Below, piece after piece: positions 13,420 to 21,630 of a DNA stretch of 25,784 nucleotides. Position numbers and translations under genes: made by a program. The notes under the pieces were generated by a model. The model saw only the letters and a list, made by a program, of their open reading frames with translations, had not been told where the DNA came from and searched no databases. Source of the DNA: an uncultured Lachnospiraceae bacterium (GTDB taxonomy: Bacteria > Bacillota > Clostridia > Lachnospirales > Lachnospiraceae); contig CAJULG010000002.1 in the NCBI GenBank assembly GCA_910587045.1, positions 203,777 through 229,560 on the forward strand, given 5' to 3'. Every line of letters starts with the position of its first letter. The stretch's first letter is position 1.

Positions 13420-14263
13420 TGCTGTGATCCATAAGTATATGCCGGAGCCGAAGGGATATGCAAAGACAGTGCTGGAGGCTATGAATTATACCATGGATGC
13501 CGGCGGAAAGCGCCTGCGTCCCATGCTGATGCAGGAGACTTACCGAATGTTCGGTGGAAATGAGTCTGTGATCGAGCCGTTTATGGCGGCGATCGAGATG
13601 ATCCACACATACTCTCTGATCCATGATGATCTGCCGGCAATGGATAATGATGATTACCGCCGGGGGCGGAAGACCGCTCATATCGTATATGGAGAGGCAA
13701 TGGCGATCCTGGCCGGTGACGCATTATTAAACTATGCCTATGAAACTGCGGCTAAGGCGTTTACCATGACCGGTGATCTGTCTCCGGTGGTATCCGCTTA
13801 TACCATACTGACCCGGAAGCCGGGAATCTATGGTATGGTCGGCGGACAGACTGCAGATGTAGAACTGACGGGGACACCGTTAACGGAAGAGGCCCTGAAT
13901 TATATATATGAAAATAAAACGGGTGCACTGATGGAGGCCGCCATGATGATCGGCGCCTGTCTTGCTGGTGCTTCTGACGAAGAAGTATATCAGATGGAGC
14001 GGCTGGCTGGTATCGTGGGACGGGCGTTTCAGATTCAGGATGACATATTGGATATAGAGGGAACCCAGGAGGAATTGGGGAAAGCGCTACATAGTGACGA
14101 GGAGAATGGAAAAGTGACTTATGTTACGATCCATGGACTGGCAGGGGCTAAGAAAGAAGTAGAAGATTTAACCGGAGCGGCTGTACGCATATTAGAAGGG
14201 CTATCCCGTAAGAATCCGTTTTTACAGGAATTGATCCTGTCATTAGTACATCGCAGAAATTAG
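13385..14263 (+). CDS. ispA: Polyprenyl synthetase (farnesyl diphosphate synthase type)
   Basis: The product has 292 residues. It joins isopentenyl diphosphate units to dimethylallyl or geranyl diphosphate, giving mainly farnesyl diphosphate for undecaprenyl phosphate and quinones. The first aspartate-rich motif is DDLPAMD (81-87) and the second is DDILD (219-223). GGKRLRP (40-46) binds isopentenyl diphosphate. The two-residue insert in the first motif and the Thr/Tyr (HTYSLIH) just before it fit bacterial short-chain synthases; exact chain length cannot be read with certainty. The ATG at 13385 has AGGAG 9 nt upstream. It lies directly before dxs, placing two isoprenoid steps in one operon. 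Confidence 0.94.
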   Translation: MEKMKERTAQIDAVIHKYMPEPKGYAKTVLEAMNYTMDAGGKRLRPMLMQETYRMFGGNESVIEPFMAAIEMIHTYSLIHDDLPAMDNDDYRRGRKTAHIVYGEAMAILAGDALLNYAYETAAKAFTMTGDLSPVVSAYTILTRKPGIYGMVGGQTADVELTGTPLTEEALNYIYENKTGALMEAAMMIGACLAGASDEEVYQMERLAGIVGRAFQIQDDILDIEGTQEELGKALHSDEENGKVTYVTIHGLAGAKKEVEDLTGAAVRILEGLSRKNPFLQELILSLVHRRN

Positions 14264-14281
14264 GAGAGGCTGAACATTGGC

Positions 14282-16162
14282 ATGGCTGTATTAGAAAAGA
14301 TAAATCAACCAAATGACATAAAGCGTTTGGAAAAAAGTGAATATCCGATACTGGCAAAGGAGATCCGTAACTTTCTGCTGGAGCATGTAAGTCAGACGGG
14401 GGGGCATCTGGCATCCAATCTGGGCGTTGTAGAGCTGACCATTGCCTTACACCTGGTTCTGGATTTCCCGGTGGACAAGCTGATCTGGGATGTGGGTCAC
14501 CAGTCCTATACCCATAAGCTTCTGACCGGACGCAGAAAGGAGTTTGAGCATTTACGTCAGTTTGGCGGTATGAGCGGATTTCCAAAGCAGTGTGAAAGTG
14601 CCTGTGATTCTTTTGATACCGGCCACAGCTCTACTTCCATTTCTGCTGCTCTTGGATTTGCAGAAGCGAAGGAGTTGATGGGAACGGATGAGTCCATTGT
14701 GGCTGTGATCGGAGATGGTGCCTTATCCGGCGGTCTTGCATATGAAGCATTGAATAATATGGCAAGGCTGAAGGCCGGTATGGTGGTGGTTCTCAACGAT
14801 AATGAAATGAGCATTTCAGAAAGTGTCGGCGGTATATCCAAGCAGTTAAATAAGATTCGCTCGTCTCAGGCATACAATGAATTCAAGGCCGGGGTAGAAA
14901 AGAAGATCCTGAGCATTCCGGTTGCAGGACATGATCTTGCAGTTTCCATAAAGCGTTCGAAGGACAGTATCAAGCATCTGCTGGTAGACAGTATGTTTTT
15001 TGAAAACATGGGGATTACTTATATCGGGCCGATCGATGGACATAATATTCAACAGATGGTGGAGCAACTGGTTGCTGCTATTGAACTGCAGCGTCCGGTG
15101 GTGGTACACATTAAGACAGTAAAGGGAAAAGGATATCCTTATGCAGAGAAGCATCCATGCTATTTTCATGGTGTGGCTCCGTTTGACCTGAAGACGGGAA
15201 AGGTAAAGGAAAAGAAAGAGAAGCCGGATTATACGGATATATTTTCAAGAAAGCTTCTGTCACTGGCGGAACGGAATCAGAAGCTGGTGGCCATTACTGC
15301 TGCCATGGCAGAGGGGACAGGATTAAAGCAATTCCGGGAACGGTATCCAGAACGCTTCTTTGATGTGGGAATTGCAGAACAGCATGCGGTTACCTTTGCA
15401 GCAGGTCTGGCAGCGGCTGGTATGCTGCCAGTAGTCGCGGTATATTCCTCCTTTCTTCAGCGGGCATATGATCAGATCCTTCATGATGTCTGTAATCAGA
15501 ATCTGCATGTGATCTTTGCCATTGACCGTGCCGGTCTGGTGGGTGCGGATGGCTCTACTCATCAGGGAATCTTTGATATCAGCTATCTGTCAGAGATCCC
15601 GAATATGACGATTCTGTCTCCGAAGAACCGCTATGAGTTAGAGGCGGTTATGGATTTTGCATATGCATGGGAGGGGCCGATTGCCATCCGTTATCCAAGG
15701 GGAACTGCCTGTGAGCAATGGAAGGAACAGCAGACACCAATCCAGCATGGGAAGAGCGAGATACTGCGAAGCGGGAGCGGTATTGCGATATTTGCAGTAG
15801 GAAACATGGTGGCGGAGGCACAGAAGGCCTGTGACATTCTGAATGCCGAAGGCATTCAGCCGACGCTGGTCAATGTTCGTTTTATAAAGCCTTTTGACCG
15901 GGATCTGTTAGCGGAGCTTGGCAGCACGCACAGGATCATCTGTACCATGGAGGATAATGTTGCCTGTGGCGGATTTGGTCAGGCAGCAGGCGCATATCTG
16001 AAGGAGATTCAGGCTCCGGCAGAATTTCTGCCGATCGCAGTGCAGGATCGATTTGTAGAGCATGGAAGCATTGCCCAGCTGCGGGAACTGCTGGGAATTG
16101 ATGGTAAGAGTGCAGCGGAGAAGCTGTTGAAACAATGGAAAAAGGAGCAGCAGGGCGAATAG
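14282..16162 (+). CDS. dxs: 1-deoxy-D-xylulose-5-phosphate synthase
   Basis: The product has 626 residues, the expected length. It condenses pyruvate and glyceraldehyde 3-phosphate with thiamine diphosphate and is the entry step of the methylerythritol phosphate route. Visible marks are DVGHQSYTHKLLTGRR (70-85), the thiamine-diphosphate motif GDGALSGGLAYEALNN (144-159), DVGIAEQHAV with the catalytic Glu366, and DRAGLVGADGSTHQGIFD (415-432). The transketolase C-terminal domain runs from about 490. AGGAGAGG lies 12 nt before the ATG, slightly far. It sits 18 nt after ispA. Confidence 0.97.
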   Translation: MAVLEKINQPNDIKRLEKSEYPILAKEIRNFLLEHVSQTGGHLASNLGVVELTIALHLVLDFPVDKLIWDVGHQSYTHKLLTGRRKEFEHLRQFGGMSGFPKQCESACDSFDTGHSSTSISAALGFAEAKELMGTDESIVAVIGDGALSGGLAYEALNNMARLKAGMVVVLNDNEMSISESVGGISKQLNKIRSSQAYNEFKAGVEKKILSIPVAGHDLAVSIKRSKDSIKHLLVDSMFFENMGITYIGPIDGHNIQQMVEQLVAAIELQRPVVVHIKTVKGKGYPYAEKHPCYFHGVAPFDLKTGKVKEKKEKPDYTDIFSRKLLSLAERNQKLVAITAAMAEGTGLKQFRERYPERFFDVGIAEQHAVTFAAGLAAAGMLPVVAVYSSFLQRAYDQILHDVCNQNLHVIFAIDRAGLVGADGSTHQGIFDISYLSEIPNMTILSPKNRYELEAVMDFAYAWEGPIAIRYPRGTACEQWKEQQTPIQHGKSEILRSGSGIAIFAVGNMVAEAQKACDILNAEGIQPTLVNVRFIKPFDRDLLAELGSTHRIICTMEDNVACGGFGQAAGAYLKEIQAPAEFLPIAVQDRFVEHGSIAQLRELLGIDGKSAAEKLLKQWKKEQQGE

Positions 16163-16175
16163 CCCGGTGGCAGAA

Positions 16176-17042
16176 ATGAAGCAGCGGTTGGATGTTATAC
16201 TGGTGGAACAGGGCCTTGCAGCCTCCAGAGAAAAAGCAAAGGCAATTATCATGTCCGGTATCGTATATGTGAACGGACAGCGGGAGGACAAGGCAGGAAC
16301 TACCTTTGATACGGAGAAGTCAAAGATTGAAATAAGAGGACATAGTCTGCAGTATGTGAGCCGGGGCGGATTAAAGCTGGAAAAGGCGATGCATTGCTTC
16401 GGACTGGAATTGCAGGACAGGGTCTGTATGGATGTGGGAGCCTCTACTGGCGGATTTACGGATTGTATGCTGCAAAACGGAGCAGCCAGGGTATATGCAG
16501 TAGACGTGGGACATGGACAGCTGGACTGGAGGCTTCGGAATGATGAAAGAGTCGTATGTATGGAAAAGACGAATATCCGCTATGTGACTCCGGAGGATCT
16601 GGAAGAGGCTCCTGATTTTGTATCCATTGATGTATCATTTATTTCTTTGACGAAGGTATTGGGGCCGGTTCGGAATCTGCTGGCGGAACAGGGAGAAGTC
16701 GTATGTCTGATCAAGCCGCAGTTTGAAGCCGGACGGGAAAAGGTTGGAAAAAAAGGTGTGGTCCGGGATAAGACTGTACATAAAGAGGTGATCCGGGAGG
16801 TGATGGACTTTGCTGTTTCCATAGGATTTCTGCTGCAGCATCTGGAGTATTCCCCGATTAAAGGACCGGAGGGAAATATCGAGTATCTTCTCCATATGAA
16901 GAAAGGCGAACCTGCAGATCCGGATTCAGACACCAGTAATGCTGGAGATAACAGGACAGACATGGCGATGAGCAGGGAGCGGGGCATAGAGATACCGGAT
17001 TATGAGGCGGTAGTCGAGGCTTCTCACCGGGAGTTGTCCTGA
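16176..17042 (+). CDS. tlyA: TlyA-family rRNA 2'-O-methyltransferase
   Basis: The product has 288 residues from the ATG at 16176, which gives the canonical start MKQRLDVILVEQGLA and has GGTGG 5 nt upstream; a GTG at 16167 is an alternative. Residues about 1-61 are an S4 RNA-binding domain (SREKAKAIIMSGIVYVNGQ). Residues about 62-245 are an FtsJ/RrmJ-like methyltransferase with SAM loop DVGASTGGFTD (86-96), SIDVSFISL with D152, and LIKPQFE with K180. TlyA proteins methylate ribose in rRNA, and some were also described as hemolysins; the first role is better founded. The C-terminal part has an unusual Asp/Ser-rich stretch (GEPADPDSDTSNAGDN) before the final IPDYEAVVEASHREL. Confidence 0.92.
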   Translation: MKQRLDVILVEQGLAASREKAKAIIMSGIVYVNGQREDKAGTTFDTEKSKIEIRGHSLQYVSRGGLKLEKAMHCFGLELQDRVCMDVGASTGGFTDCMLQNGAARVYAVDVGHGQLDWRLRNDERVVCMEKTNIRYVTPEDLEEAPDFVSIDVSFISLTKVLGPVRNLLAEQGEVVCLIKPQFEAGREKVGKKGVVRDKTVHKEVIREVMDFAVSIGFLLQHLEYSPIKGPEGNIEYLLHMKKGEPADPDSDTSNAGDNRTDMAMSRERGIEIPDYEAVVEASHRELS

Positions 17043-17063
17043 CATACCGGAAAGGGATGACAG

Positions 17064-17897
17064 ATGAAGAAATTTCTGATTGCAGCAAATGCAAATAAGG
17101 ATAAGAATTTGATAATGGCGAAGCAGGTACAGAATTACATTGAGCTTCATGGCGGTACCGGGGAGATCTGTGTGGATGCGGAGAATATACCGGAGGATTG
17201 TAATGTTGACTGTGTGATCATCCTGGGCGGTGACGGTACGATGCTGATGGCGTCCGGAAGACTGGCCGGAAAGGGAATTCCGATGATCGGAATTAATCTC
17301 GGGACGGTAGGATTTATGGCGGATGTTGATCCTTCGAATCTGGAGGATGCTCTGGATTCTCTGCTGCATGACCGGTATCGGATCGAGGAACGTATGAATC
17401 TGGCCGGAACGATATATCATAATGGACAGGAGACTGAGGCGGCGACTGCATTGAATGATATTGTAGTGGCACGTTCCGGATATTCTCGGATCATCTGTCT
17501 GCGGATCTATGTGAATGGTGAACTGCTGGATGTATATGAGGCGGATGGAGTGATCGTGGCAACGCCAACCGGCTCTACTGCTTATAATCTGTCAGCAGGC
17601 GGTCCGATCGTCAGTCCCCGGACCAGCCTGATCCTGGTTACTCCGGTATCTCCGCATTCCCTGACCAGTAAGAGCGTGGTATTGTCTGCAGATGATGAAA
17701 TCGAGGTAGAGATTGTTCCAAAGCGGAAGAGCCAGAAGGAGGAGGCGTTTGCCACCTTTGACGGACAGGGCTATGCGAAGCTTCAGCCGGGCGACCGGAT
17801 CCGCATCCGGCGTTCTCCAAAGATGACGAAGCTGGTTAAGATTTATTCCGCCAGCTTTTATGAGGTGCTGAGAACGAAGATGGGAGTGACACGGTGA
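17064..17897 (+). CDS. nadK: NAD kinase
   Basis: The product has 277 residues. It phosphorylates NAD to NADP using ATP or polyphosphate. The GGDGT motif is at 55-59, followed by NLGTVGFMAD (78-87), NDIVVAR (131-137, the usual NE replaced by ND) and ADGVIVATPTGSTAYNLSAGGPIV (160-183). The ND variant keeps an acidic residue. The ATG has AGGGA upstream. It lies between tlyA and argR, as common in Clostridia, while B. subtilis lacks it at this place. Its stop codon overlaps the start of argR by one base. Confidence 0.96.
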   Translation: MKKFLIAANANKDKNLIMAKQVQNYIELHGGTGEICVDAENIPEDCNVDCVIILGGDGTMLMASGRLAGKGIPMIGINLGTVGFMADVDPSNLEDALDSLLHDRYRIEERMNLAGTIYHNGQETEAATALNDIVVARSGYSRIICLRIYVNGELLDVYEADGVIVATPTGSTAYNLSAGGPIVSPRTSLILVTPVSPHSLTSKSVVLSADDEIEVEIVPKRKSQKEEAFATFDGQGYAKLQPGDRIRIRRSPKMTKLVKIYSASFYEVLRTKMGVTR

Positions 17898-18355
17898 TGA
17901 AATCTGCACGACAATCAAAGATAATTGAATTAATTGAAGAATATGATATCATGACCCAGGAGGAGCTTTCCGAGCTGCTGAGCAAGGCAGGCTTTCAGAA
18001 TACGCAGGCCACAATATCAAGAGATATCCGGGAGCTGAAGCTGACAAAGGTTACCACGGCATCCGGCAAGCCCAGATATGCTCTGCAGCAGCCGCAGGAT
18101 ATGGATATCTGGAAAAAATACCGTCAGGTATTGGCGGCGGGAATTCTTACGATGGAGGCTTCGGAAAATCTGATCGTGATAAAGACAGTGTCCGGTGTGG
18201 CCATGGCTGTGGCAGCAGCGCTGGATCATCTGGATATTAACGGCCTAATGGGATGCATTGCCGGTGATGATACGATCATCGCAGTTGCAAGGTCAAAGGA
18301 TATGTCCGACAGGGTGATTGCCAATATTGAAAAGACAGCATACAGTGACTTATAA
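17897..18355 (+). CDS. argR: Arginine repressor ArgR/AhrC
   Basis: The product has 152 residues from the ATG at 17897 (TGATG overlap with nadK; GGGAG 10 nt upstream). A GTG one codon earlier is possible. The N-terminal winged helix (about 2-68) has TQATISRDIRELKLTKV as recognition region. The C-terminal domain (about 80-150) forms the hexamer and binds arginine; GCIAGDDTIIAV (119-130) contains the paired aspartates that contact the ligand. In Firmicutes it represses arginine synthesis and activates breakdown. No ARG box is obvious around its own gene, which lies deep in the operon. Confidence 0.95.
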   Translation: MKSARQSKIIELIEEYDIMTQEELSELLSKAGFQNTQATISRDIRELKLTKVTTASGKPRYALQQPQDMDIWKKYRQVLAAGILTMEASENLIVIKTVSGVAMAVAAALDHLDINGLMGCIAGDDTIIAVARSKDMSDRVIANIEKTAYSDL

Positions 18356-18372
18356 TACAGGGAGGAACTGAT

Positions 18373-20058
18373 ATGTTACAGAATCTACACATTAAGAATA
18401 TGGCTTTGATCGATGAGATCGAAGTGAATTTTGAGGACGGACTGAATATACTGACCGGTGAGACCGGAGCCGGTAAATCCATATTGCTGGGAGCGGTAAA
18501 TATTGCGCTGGGCGGAGCGACCGGAAAGGAACTGCTCCGGGAGGATGCGGAGTATGGTCTGGTAGAATTGTTATTTGATATTCGGAAGCCCCAGACCCGT
18601 GATGCATTGATGAAGATGGATCTGCCTCTTTTAGACGACGACAGCCTGATCATCAGTCGCAGGATCTATCCGAACCGGGTGGTAAATAAGATAAACGGTG
18701 AAATGGTAACGGTTTCTAAATTGAAGGAAACGGCCGGGATTCTTCTGGATATTCATTCCCAGCATGAACATCAGTCTTTATTAAAAAAATCAAATCATCT
18801 ACATATTTTAGACCGGTTTGGCCATGATAGCATTGAGGGATTAAAGCAGATCGTGGAGGCGGATTACCAGAATTATGCAGCGTGCAGAGAGGAATATGAC
18901 CGCCAGCAGTTAGATGAGGAGACCAGAAGAAGGCAGATGGATTTTGCCGGATTTGAAATTCAGGAAATTCTGGATGGCGCTTTGCTACCGGGAGAAGAGG
19001 AGATGCTGGAGGAACGTTATCGTAAGATGACGAACAGCCGGGAGATTATGGAAACACTCTCCAGAGTTTATCAGTCTACCGGTTATGAGCAGACTGACAG
19101 CGCCGGAAATCAACTGGCACAGTCCCTTTCGCTGATATCAAAGACCTCGGAATATGATAAGAATCTGGACAGTCTGCAGGAGCAGTTATCTACGATTGAC
19201 AGCCTGTTGAATGATTTTAATCGGGAATTAGCTGCATATATGTCAGAAATGACATTTGACAGTGAAGCATTTCAGGAAGTGGAGCAGAGACTAGATCAGA
19301 TTCACAGACTGGAGGCCAAGTACGGGAATACCATTCCCCTGGTACTGGAACATCTGGAGAAGCAGCAGGCGGAATATGCCAGATATGAGGACTATGAAGC
19401 CTGCCGTCAGAACCTGGAGCAGGCGTGCCAGAAAGCTCTGGATCAATACCGGCTTCATGCGGAAGAATTGAGCCGGGCCAGAAAGAAGGCAGCAAAACGA
19501 TTAACAGAGATGATCGAACAGGCACTAAGGGATCTGAATTTTCTGGATGTACAGTTTCAGATGGAATTCCGTACTCTGGAACAGCCTGCAAAGCTGGGAA
19601 TGGACGATGCATATTTTATGATCTCCACAAATGTGGGAGAACCGGTAAAGCCATTGTGGGAGGTAGCATCCGGCGGTGAATTGTCCAGAGTGATGCTGGC
19701 GGTAAAATCCTGTCTGGCAGAAGTGGATGCCATTGACACTTTGATTTTTGACGAAATTGATGTGGGGATCAGTGGAAGAACAGCACAGAAGGTGTCAGAA
19801 CAGCTTTCTTTGCTTGGTAAGCAGCATCAGGTACTATGTATCAGTCATTTACCACAGATCGCAGCGATGGCAGATGTACATTATAAAATTGAAAAGCATG
19901 TGACAGACGGGAAAACGATCACCCGGATGGAACGACTGAGTGAGGAAGCTTCGATTGAAGAAATTGCCAGAATGCTCGGCGGCGTGGAAATAACGGAAAC
20001 CGTGTTGTCCAGCGCCGCAGAAATGAAAGATATGGCAAAGCGTACAAAAAAATACTAG
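18373..20058 (+). CDS. recN: DNA repair protein RecN
   Basis: The product has 561 residues, the normal length. RecN is an SMC-like ATPase acting early at double-strand breaks. The Walker A motif GETGAGKS is at 29-36. A long coiled-coil region (about 160-380) follows. The ABC signature ASGGELSRVMLA (about 432-443) and Walker B LIFDEIDVGISG (457-468) are near the end, followed by the LCISHLPQIAAMAD histidine switch. GGGAGGA precedes the ATG. It is the last gene of the large operon, with a terminator 15 bp downstream. No LexA-type site is visible directly upstream. Confidence 0.96.
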   Translation: MLQNLHIKNMALIDEIEVNFEDGLNILTGETGAGKSILLGAVNIALGGATGKELLREDAEYGLVELLFDIRKPQTRDALMKMDLPLLDDDSLIISRRIYPNRVVNKINGEMVTVSKLKETAGILLDIHSQHEHQSLLKKSNHLHILDRFGHDSIEGLKQIVEADYQNYAACREEYDRQQLDEETRRRQMDFAGFEIQEILDGALLPGEEEMLEERYRKMTNSREIMETLSRVYQSTGYEQTDSAGNQLAQSLSLISKTSEYDKNLDSLQEQLSTIDSLLNDFNRELAAYMSEMTFDSEAFQEVEQRLDQIHRLEAKYGNTIPLVLEHLEKQQAEYARYEDYEACRQNLEQACQKALDQYRLHAEELSRARKKAAKRLTEMIEQALRDLNFLDVQFQMEFRTLEQPAKLGMDDAYFMISTNVGEPVKPLWEVASGGELSRVMLAVKSCLAEVDAIDTLIFDEIDVGISGRTAQKVSEQLSLLGKQHQVLCISHLPQIAAMADVHYKIEKHVTDGKTITRMERLSEEASIEEIARMLGGVEITETVLSSAAEMKDMAKRTKKY

Positions 20059-20072
20059 GGGATTTTCAATAG

Positions 20073-20123
20073 AAATGTAGACACTAAGGGCAGGGAAAAA
20101 TGCTTTTGTGTCTGCATTTTTTT
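20073..20123 (+). terminator. Intrinsic terminator after recN
   Basis: AAATGTAGACAC (20073-20084) pairs with GTGTCTGCATTT (20108-20119) with one G-U pair and continues into a T-run to 20123. It has a long loop. It closes the ten-gene operon. Confidence 0.8.
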
Positions 20124-20135
20124 GCGCGAAAGCAC

Positions 20136-20231
20136 AAGGTAAGAGGAAGGCTTGCAGTTCCTCTTGCCGCCGCACGCGACCCGGTGATACTCGCAAAGCG
20201 TGTTTCACCGGGTAGTGAAAGGTAAGAGGAA
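20136..20231 (+). promoter_or_regulatory. Structured leader of spoIVB with 13-bp direct repeats
   Basis: AAGGTAAGAGGAA occurs at 20136-20148 and 20219-20231. TTCCTCTT (20158-20165) can pair with the AAGAGGAA of either copy, so two mutually exclusive folds exist. Between them CCCGGTGA (20180-20187) pairs with TCACCGGG (20205-20212). No recognisable sigma-F or sigma-G promoter was found, although spoIVB is forespore-expressed in B. subtilis. It could be a regulatory RNA or the footprint of a small palindromic element. Confidence 0.5.
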
Positions 20232-20257
20232 AGCATACCGAAGGAAGGAGAACGAGC

Positions 20258-21481
20258 ATGAAAGGGAAGTATTTTTATCATATAGCCATGTGCAGCCTGA
20301 TACCTGTTGCCGGATGGGGCTGGCTGGAATATTATAAAACCTGTATCCCCAATGAGATTCAGGTAATAGCCGGTAATCGGGAGGATTTTAATTTTTCGAT
20401 TCCGGCCAGTGCAAGGGTGGCAGATTCGGATCAGCAGTGGACCCTGCAGCAGCCATTTTCCATGACAGCATGGGGAACAGGTTCCTATGAAATGGAAGTC
20501 CGTCTTTTCGGTATCATTCCATTAAAAACCATACAGGTGGAAGCCATTGAGGAAGCATATGTGATTCCCTGTGGCTGTCCTGTGGGAATTTATTTAGAGA
20601 CAGATGGAATCATGGTGATCGATACGGGAACGATCATGGACGGGAATGGGATGGAGATCAGTCCGGCAGGGAATGTGGTTCAGTCCGGGGATTATATTCA
20701 GGCAGTGGATGGAGAGTACCTGAAGGATAAGGAAGATCTGATCCGAAGGATTCAGGAATCGGGAGGAAAGGATATGATCCTGACCATTCATCGGAATGGT
20801 TTGTCCATTGAAGTTAAGGTGACACCGGTACTGGCCATGGATGGAGTTTATAAGGCGGGCATTTGGGTCCGGGATGATATGCAGGGAATCGGCACCCTGA
20901 CTTATGTAACGGAGGATAGTTTTGGTGCTTTAGGGCATGGTGTGAATGATGTGGATACCGGAAAACTGGTACAGCATTCGGAAGGGGAACTGCGCAAAGC
21001 ATCGGTGCTTGGCATTACTGCCGGAAGCAGCGGATCGCCGGGCTCTGTAACAGGAACGGTCGATTATTCGGAGGATGGGTATCTGGGAACGATTGATGCG
21101 AACACGGACTGTGGTATTATCGGTACTCTGTCTTCTGCGGATCGGCTGCCGGAGCATGTGAATCAGACGCTGGTACCCATAGGGTTAAAGCAGGAGGTGC
21201 ATTTGGGTGCAGCTTATCTTCGTTCCGATATCTCTGGTCAGATGAAGGATTATGAGATTCAGATTACGGAGATCCATATAGGGGATTCTCATACCACCAA
21301 AGGTCTGGAGCTTCAGATTACCGATCCGGAATTATTGGAGCTGACCGGGGGGATCATTCAGGGAATGAGTGGAAGCCCGATCTTGCAGGACGGAAAGATC
21401 ATTGGGGCAGTGACACATGTATTTGTCAATGACAGCACCAAAGGGTATGGCGTATTTATCGAAAATATGATGACAGTCTGA
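20258..21481 (+). CDS. spoIVB: SpoIVB sporulation signalling serine protease
   Basis: The product has 407 residues. An N-terminal signal-anchor (about 6-22) sends it from the forespore into the intermembrane space, where it triggers activation of pro-sigma-K in the mother cell. A PDZ domain covers about 100-190 (GIMVIDTG, VQSGDYIQAVDGEYLKDKEDL). The SpoIVB/S55 protease domain follows. The catalytic triad is visible: H227 (LGHGVND), D356 (ITDPELLE) and S371 (QGMSGSPI). D356 and S371 have the same spacing as their B. subtilis counterparts. The AAGGAGAAC ribosome site is good. It follows recN as in B. subtilis, but the usual next gene, spo0A, is absent here. Confidence 0.95.
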   Translation: MKGKYFYHIAMCSLIPVAGWGWLEYYKTCIPNEIQVIAGNREDFNFSIPASARVADSDQQWTLQQPFSMTAWGTGSYEMEVRLFGIIPLKTIQVEAIEEAYVIPCGCPVGIYLETDGIMVIDTGTIMDGNGMEISPAGNVVQSGDYIQAVDGEYLKDKEDLIRRIQESGGKDMILTIHRNGLSIEVKVTPVLAMDGVYKAGIWVRDDMQGIGTLTYVTEDSFGALGHGVNDVDTGKLVQHSEGELRKASVLGITAGSSGSPGSVTGTVDYSEDGYLGTIDANTDCGIIGTLSSADRLPEHVNQTLVPIGLKQEVHLGAAYLRSDISGQMKDYEIQITEIHIGDSHTTKGLELQITDPELLELTGGIIQGMSGSPILQDGKIIGAVTHVFVNDSTKGYGVFIENMMTV

Positions 21482-21486
21482 TGAGT

Positions 21487-21520
21487 AATGAGGAAGGCAG
21501 GTGGTTTTGCGTTCCTCATT
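21487..21520 (+). terminator. Hairpin after spoIVB, possible weak terminator
   Basis: AATGAGGAA (21487-21495) pairs with TTCCTCATT (21512-21520), with GCA/TGC continuing inside. No immediate T-run follows; TTATTTTTAT begins about 10 nt later, so termination strength is doubtful. Confidence 0.45.
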
Positions 21521-21567
21521 CCCGGGTGTGTTATTTTTATATTTGTGTCAGGAATGCAAAATGGTGA

Positions 21568-21596
21568 TTGAAGTGGGCTGGAATTAATGTTAAGAT
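21568..21596 (+). promoter_or_regulatory. Promoter of the 757-residue protein gene
   Basis: TTGAAG (21568-21573), 17-bp spacer, then TAAGAT (21591-21596) with an extended TGT in front. A strong GGAGGAG ribosome site follows at 21619-21625. This suggests expression by the housekeeping sigma factor, independent of spoIVB. Confidence 0.55.
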
Positions 21597-21630
21597 ACTG
21601 AATAGCGGATAGATTTATGGAGGAGACCGA

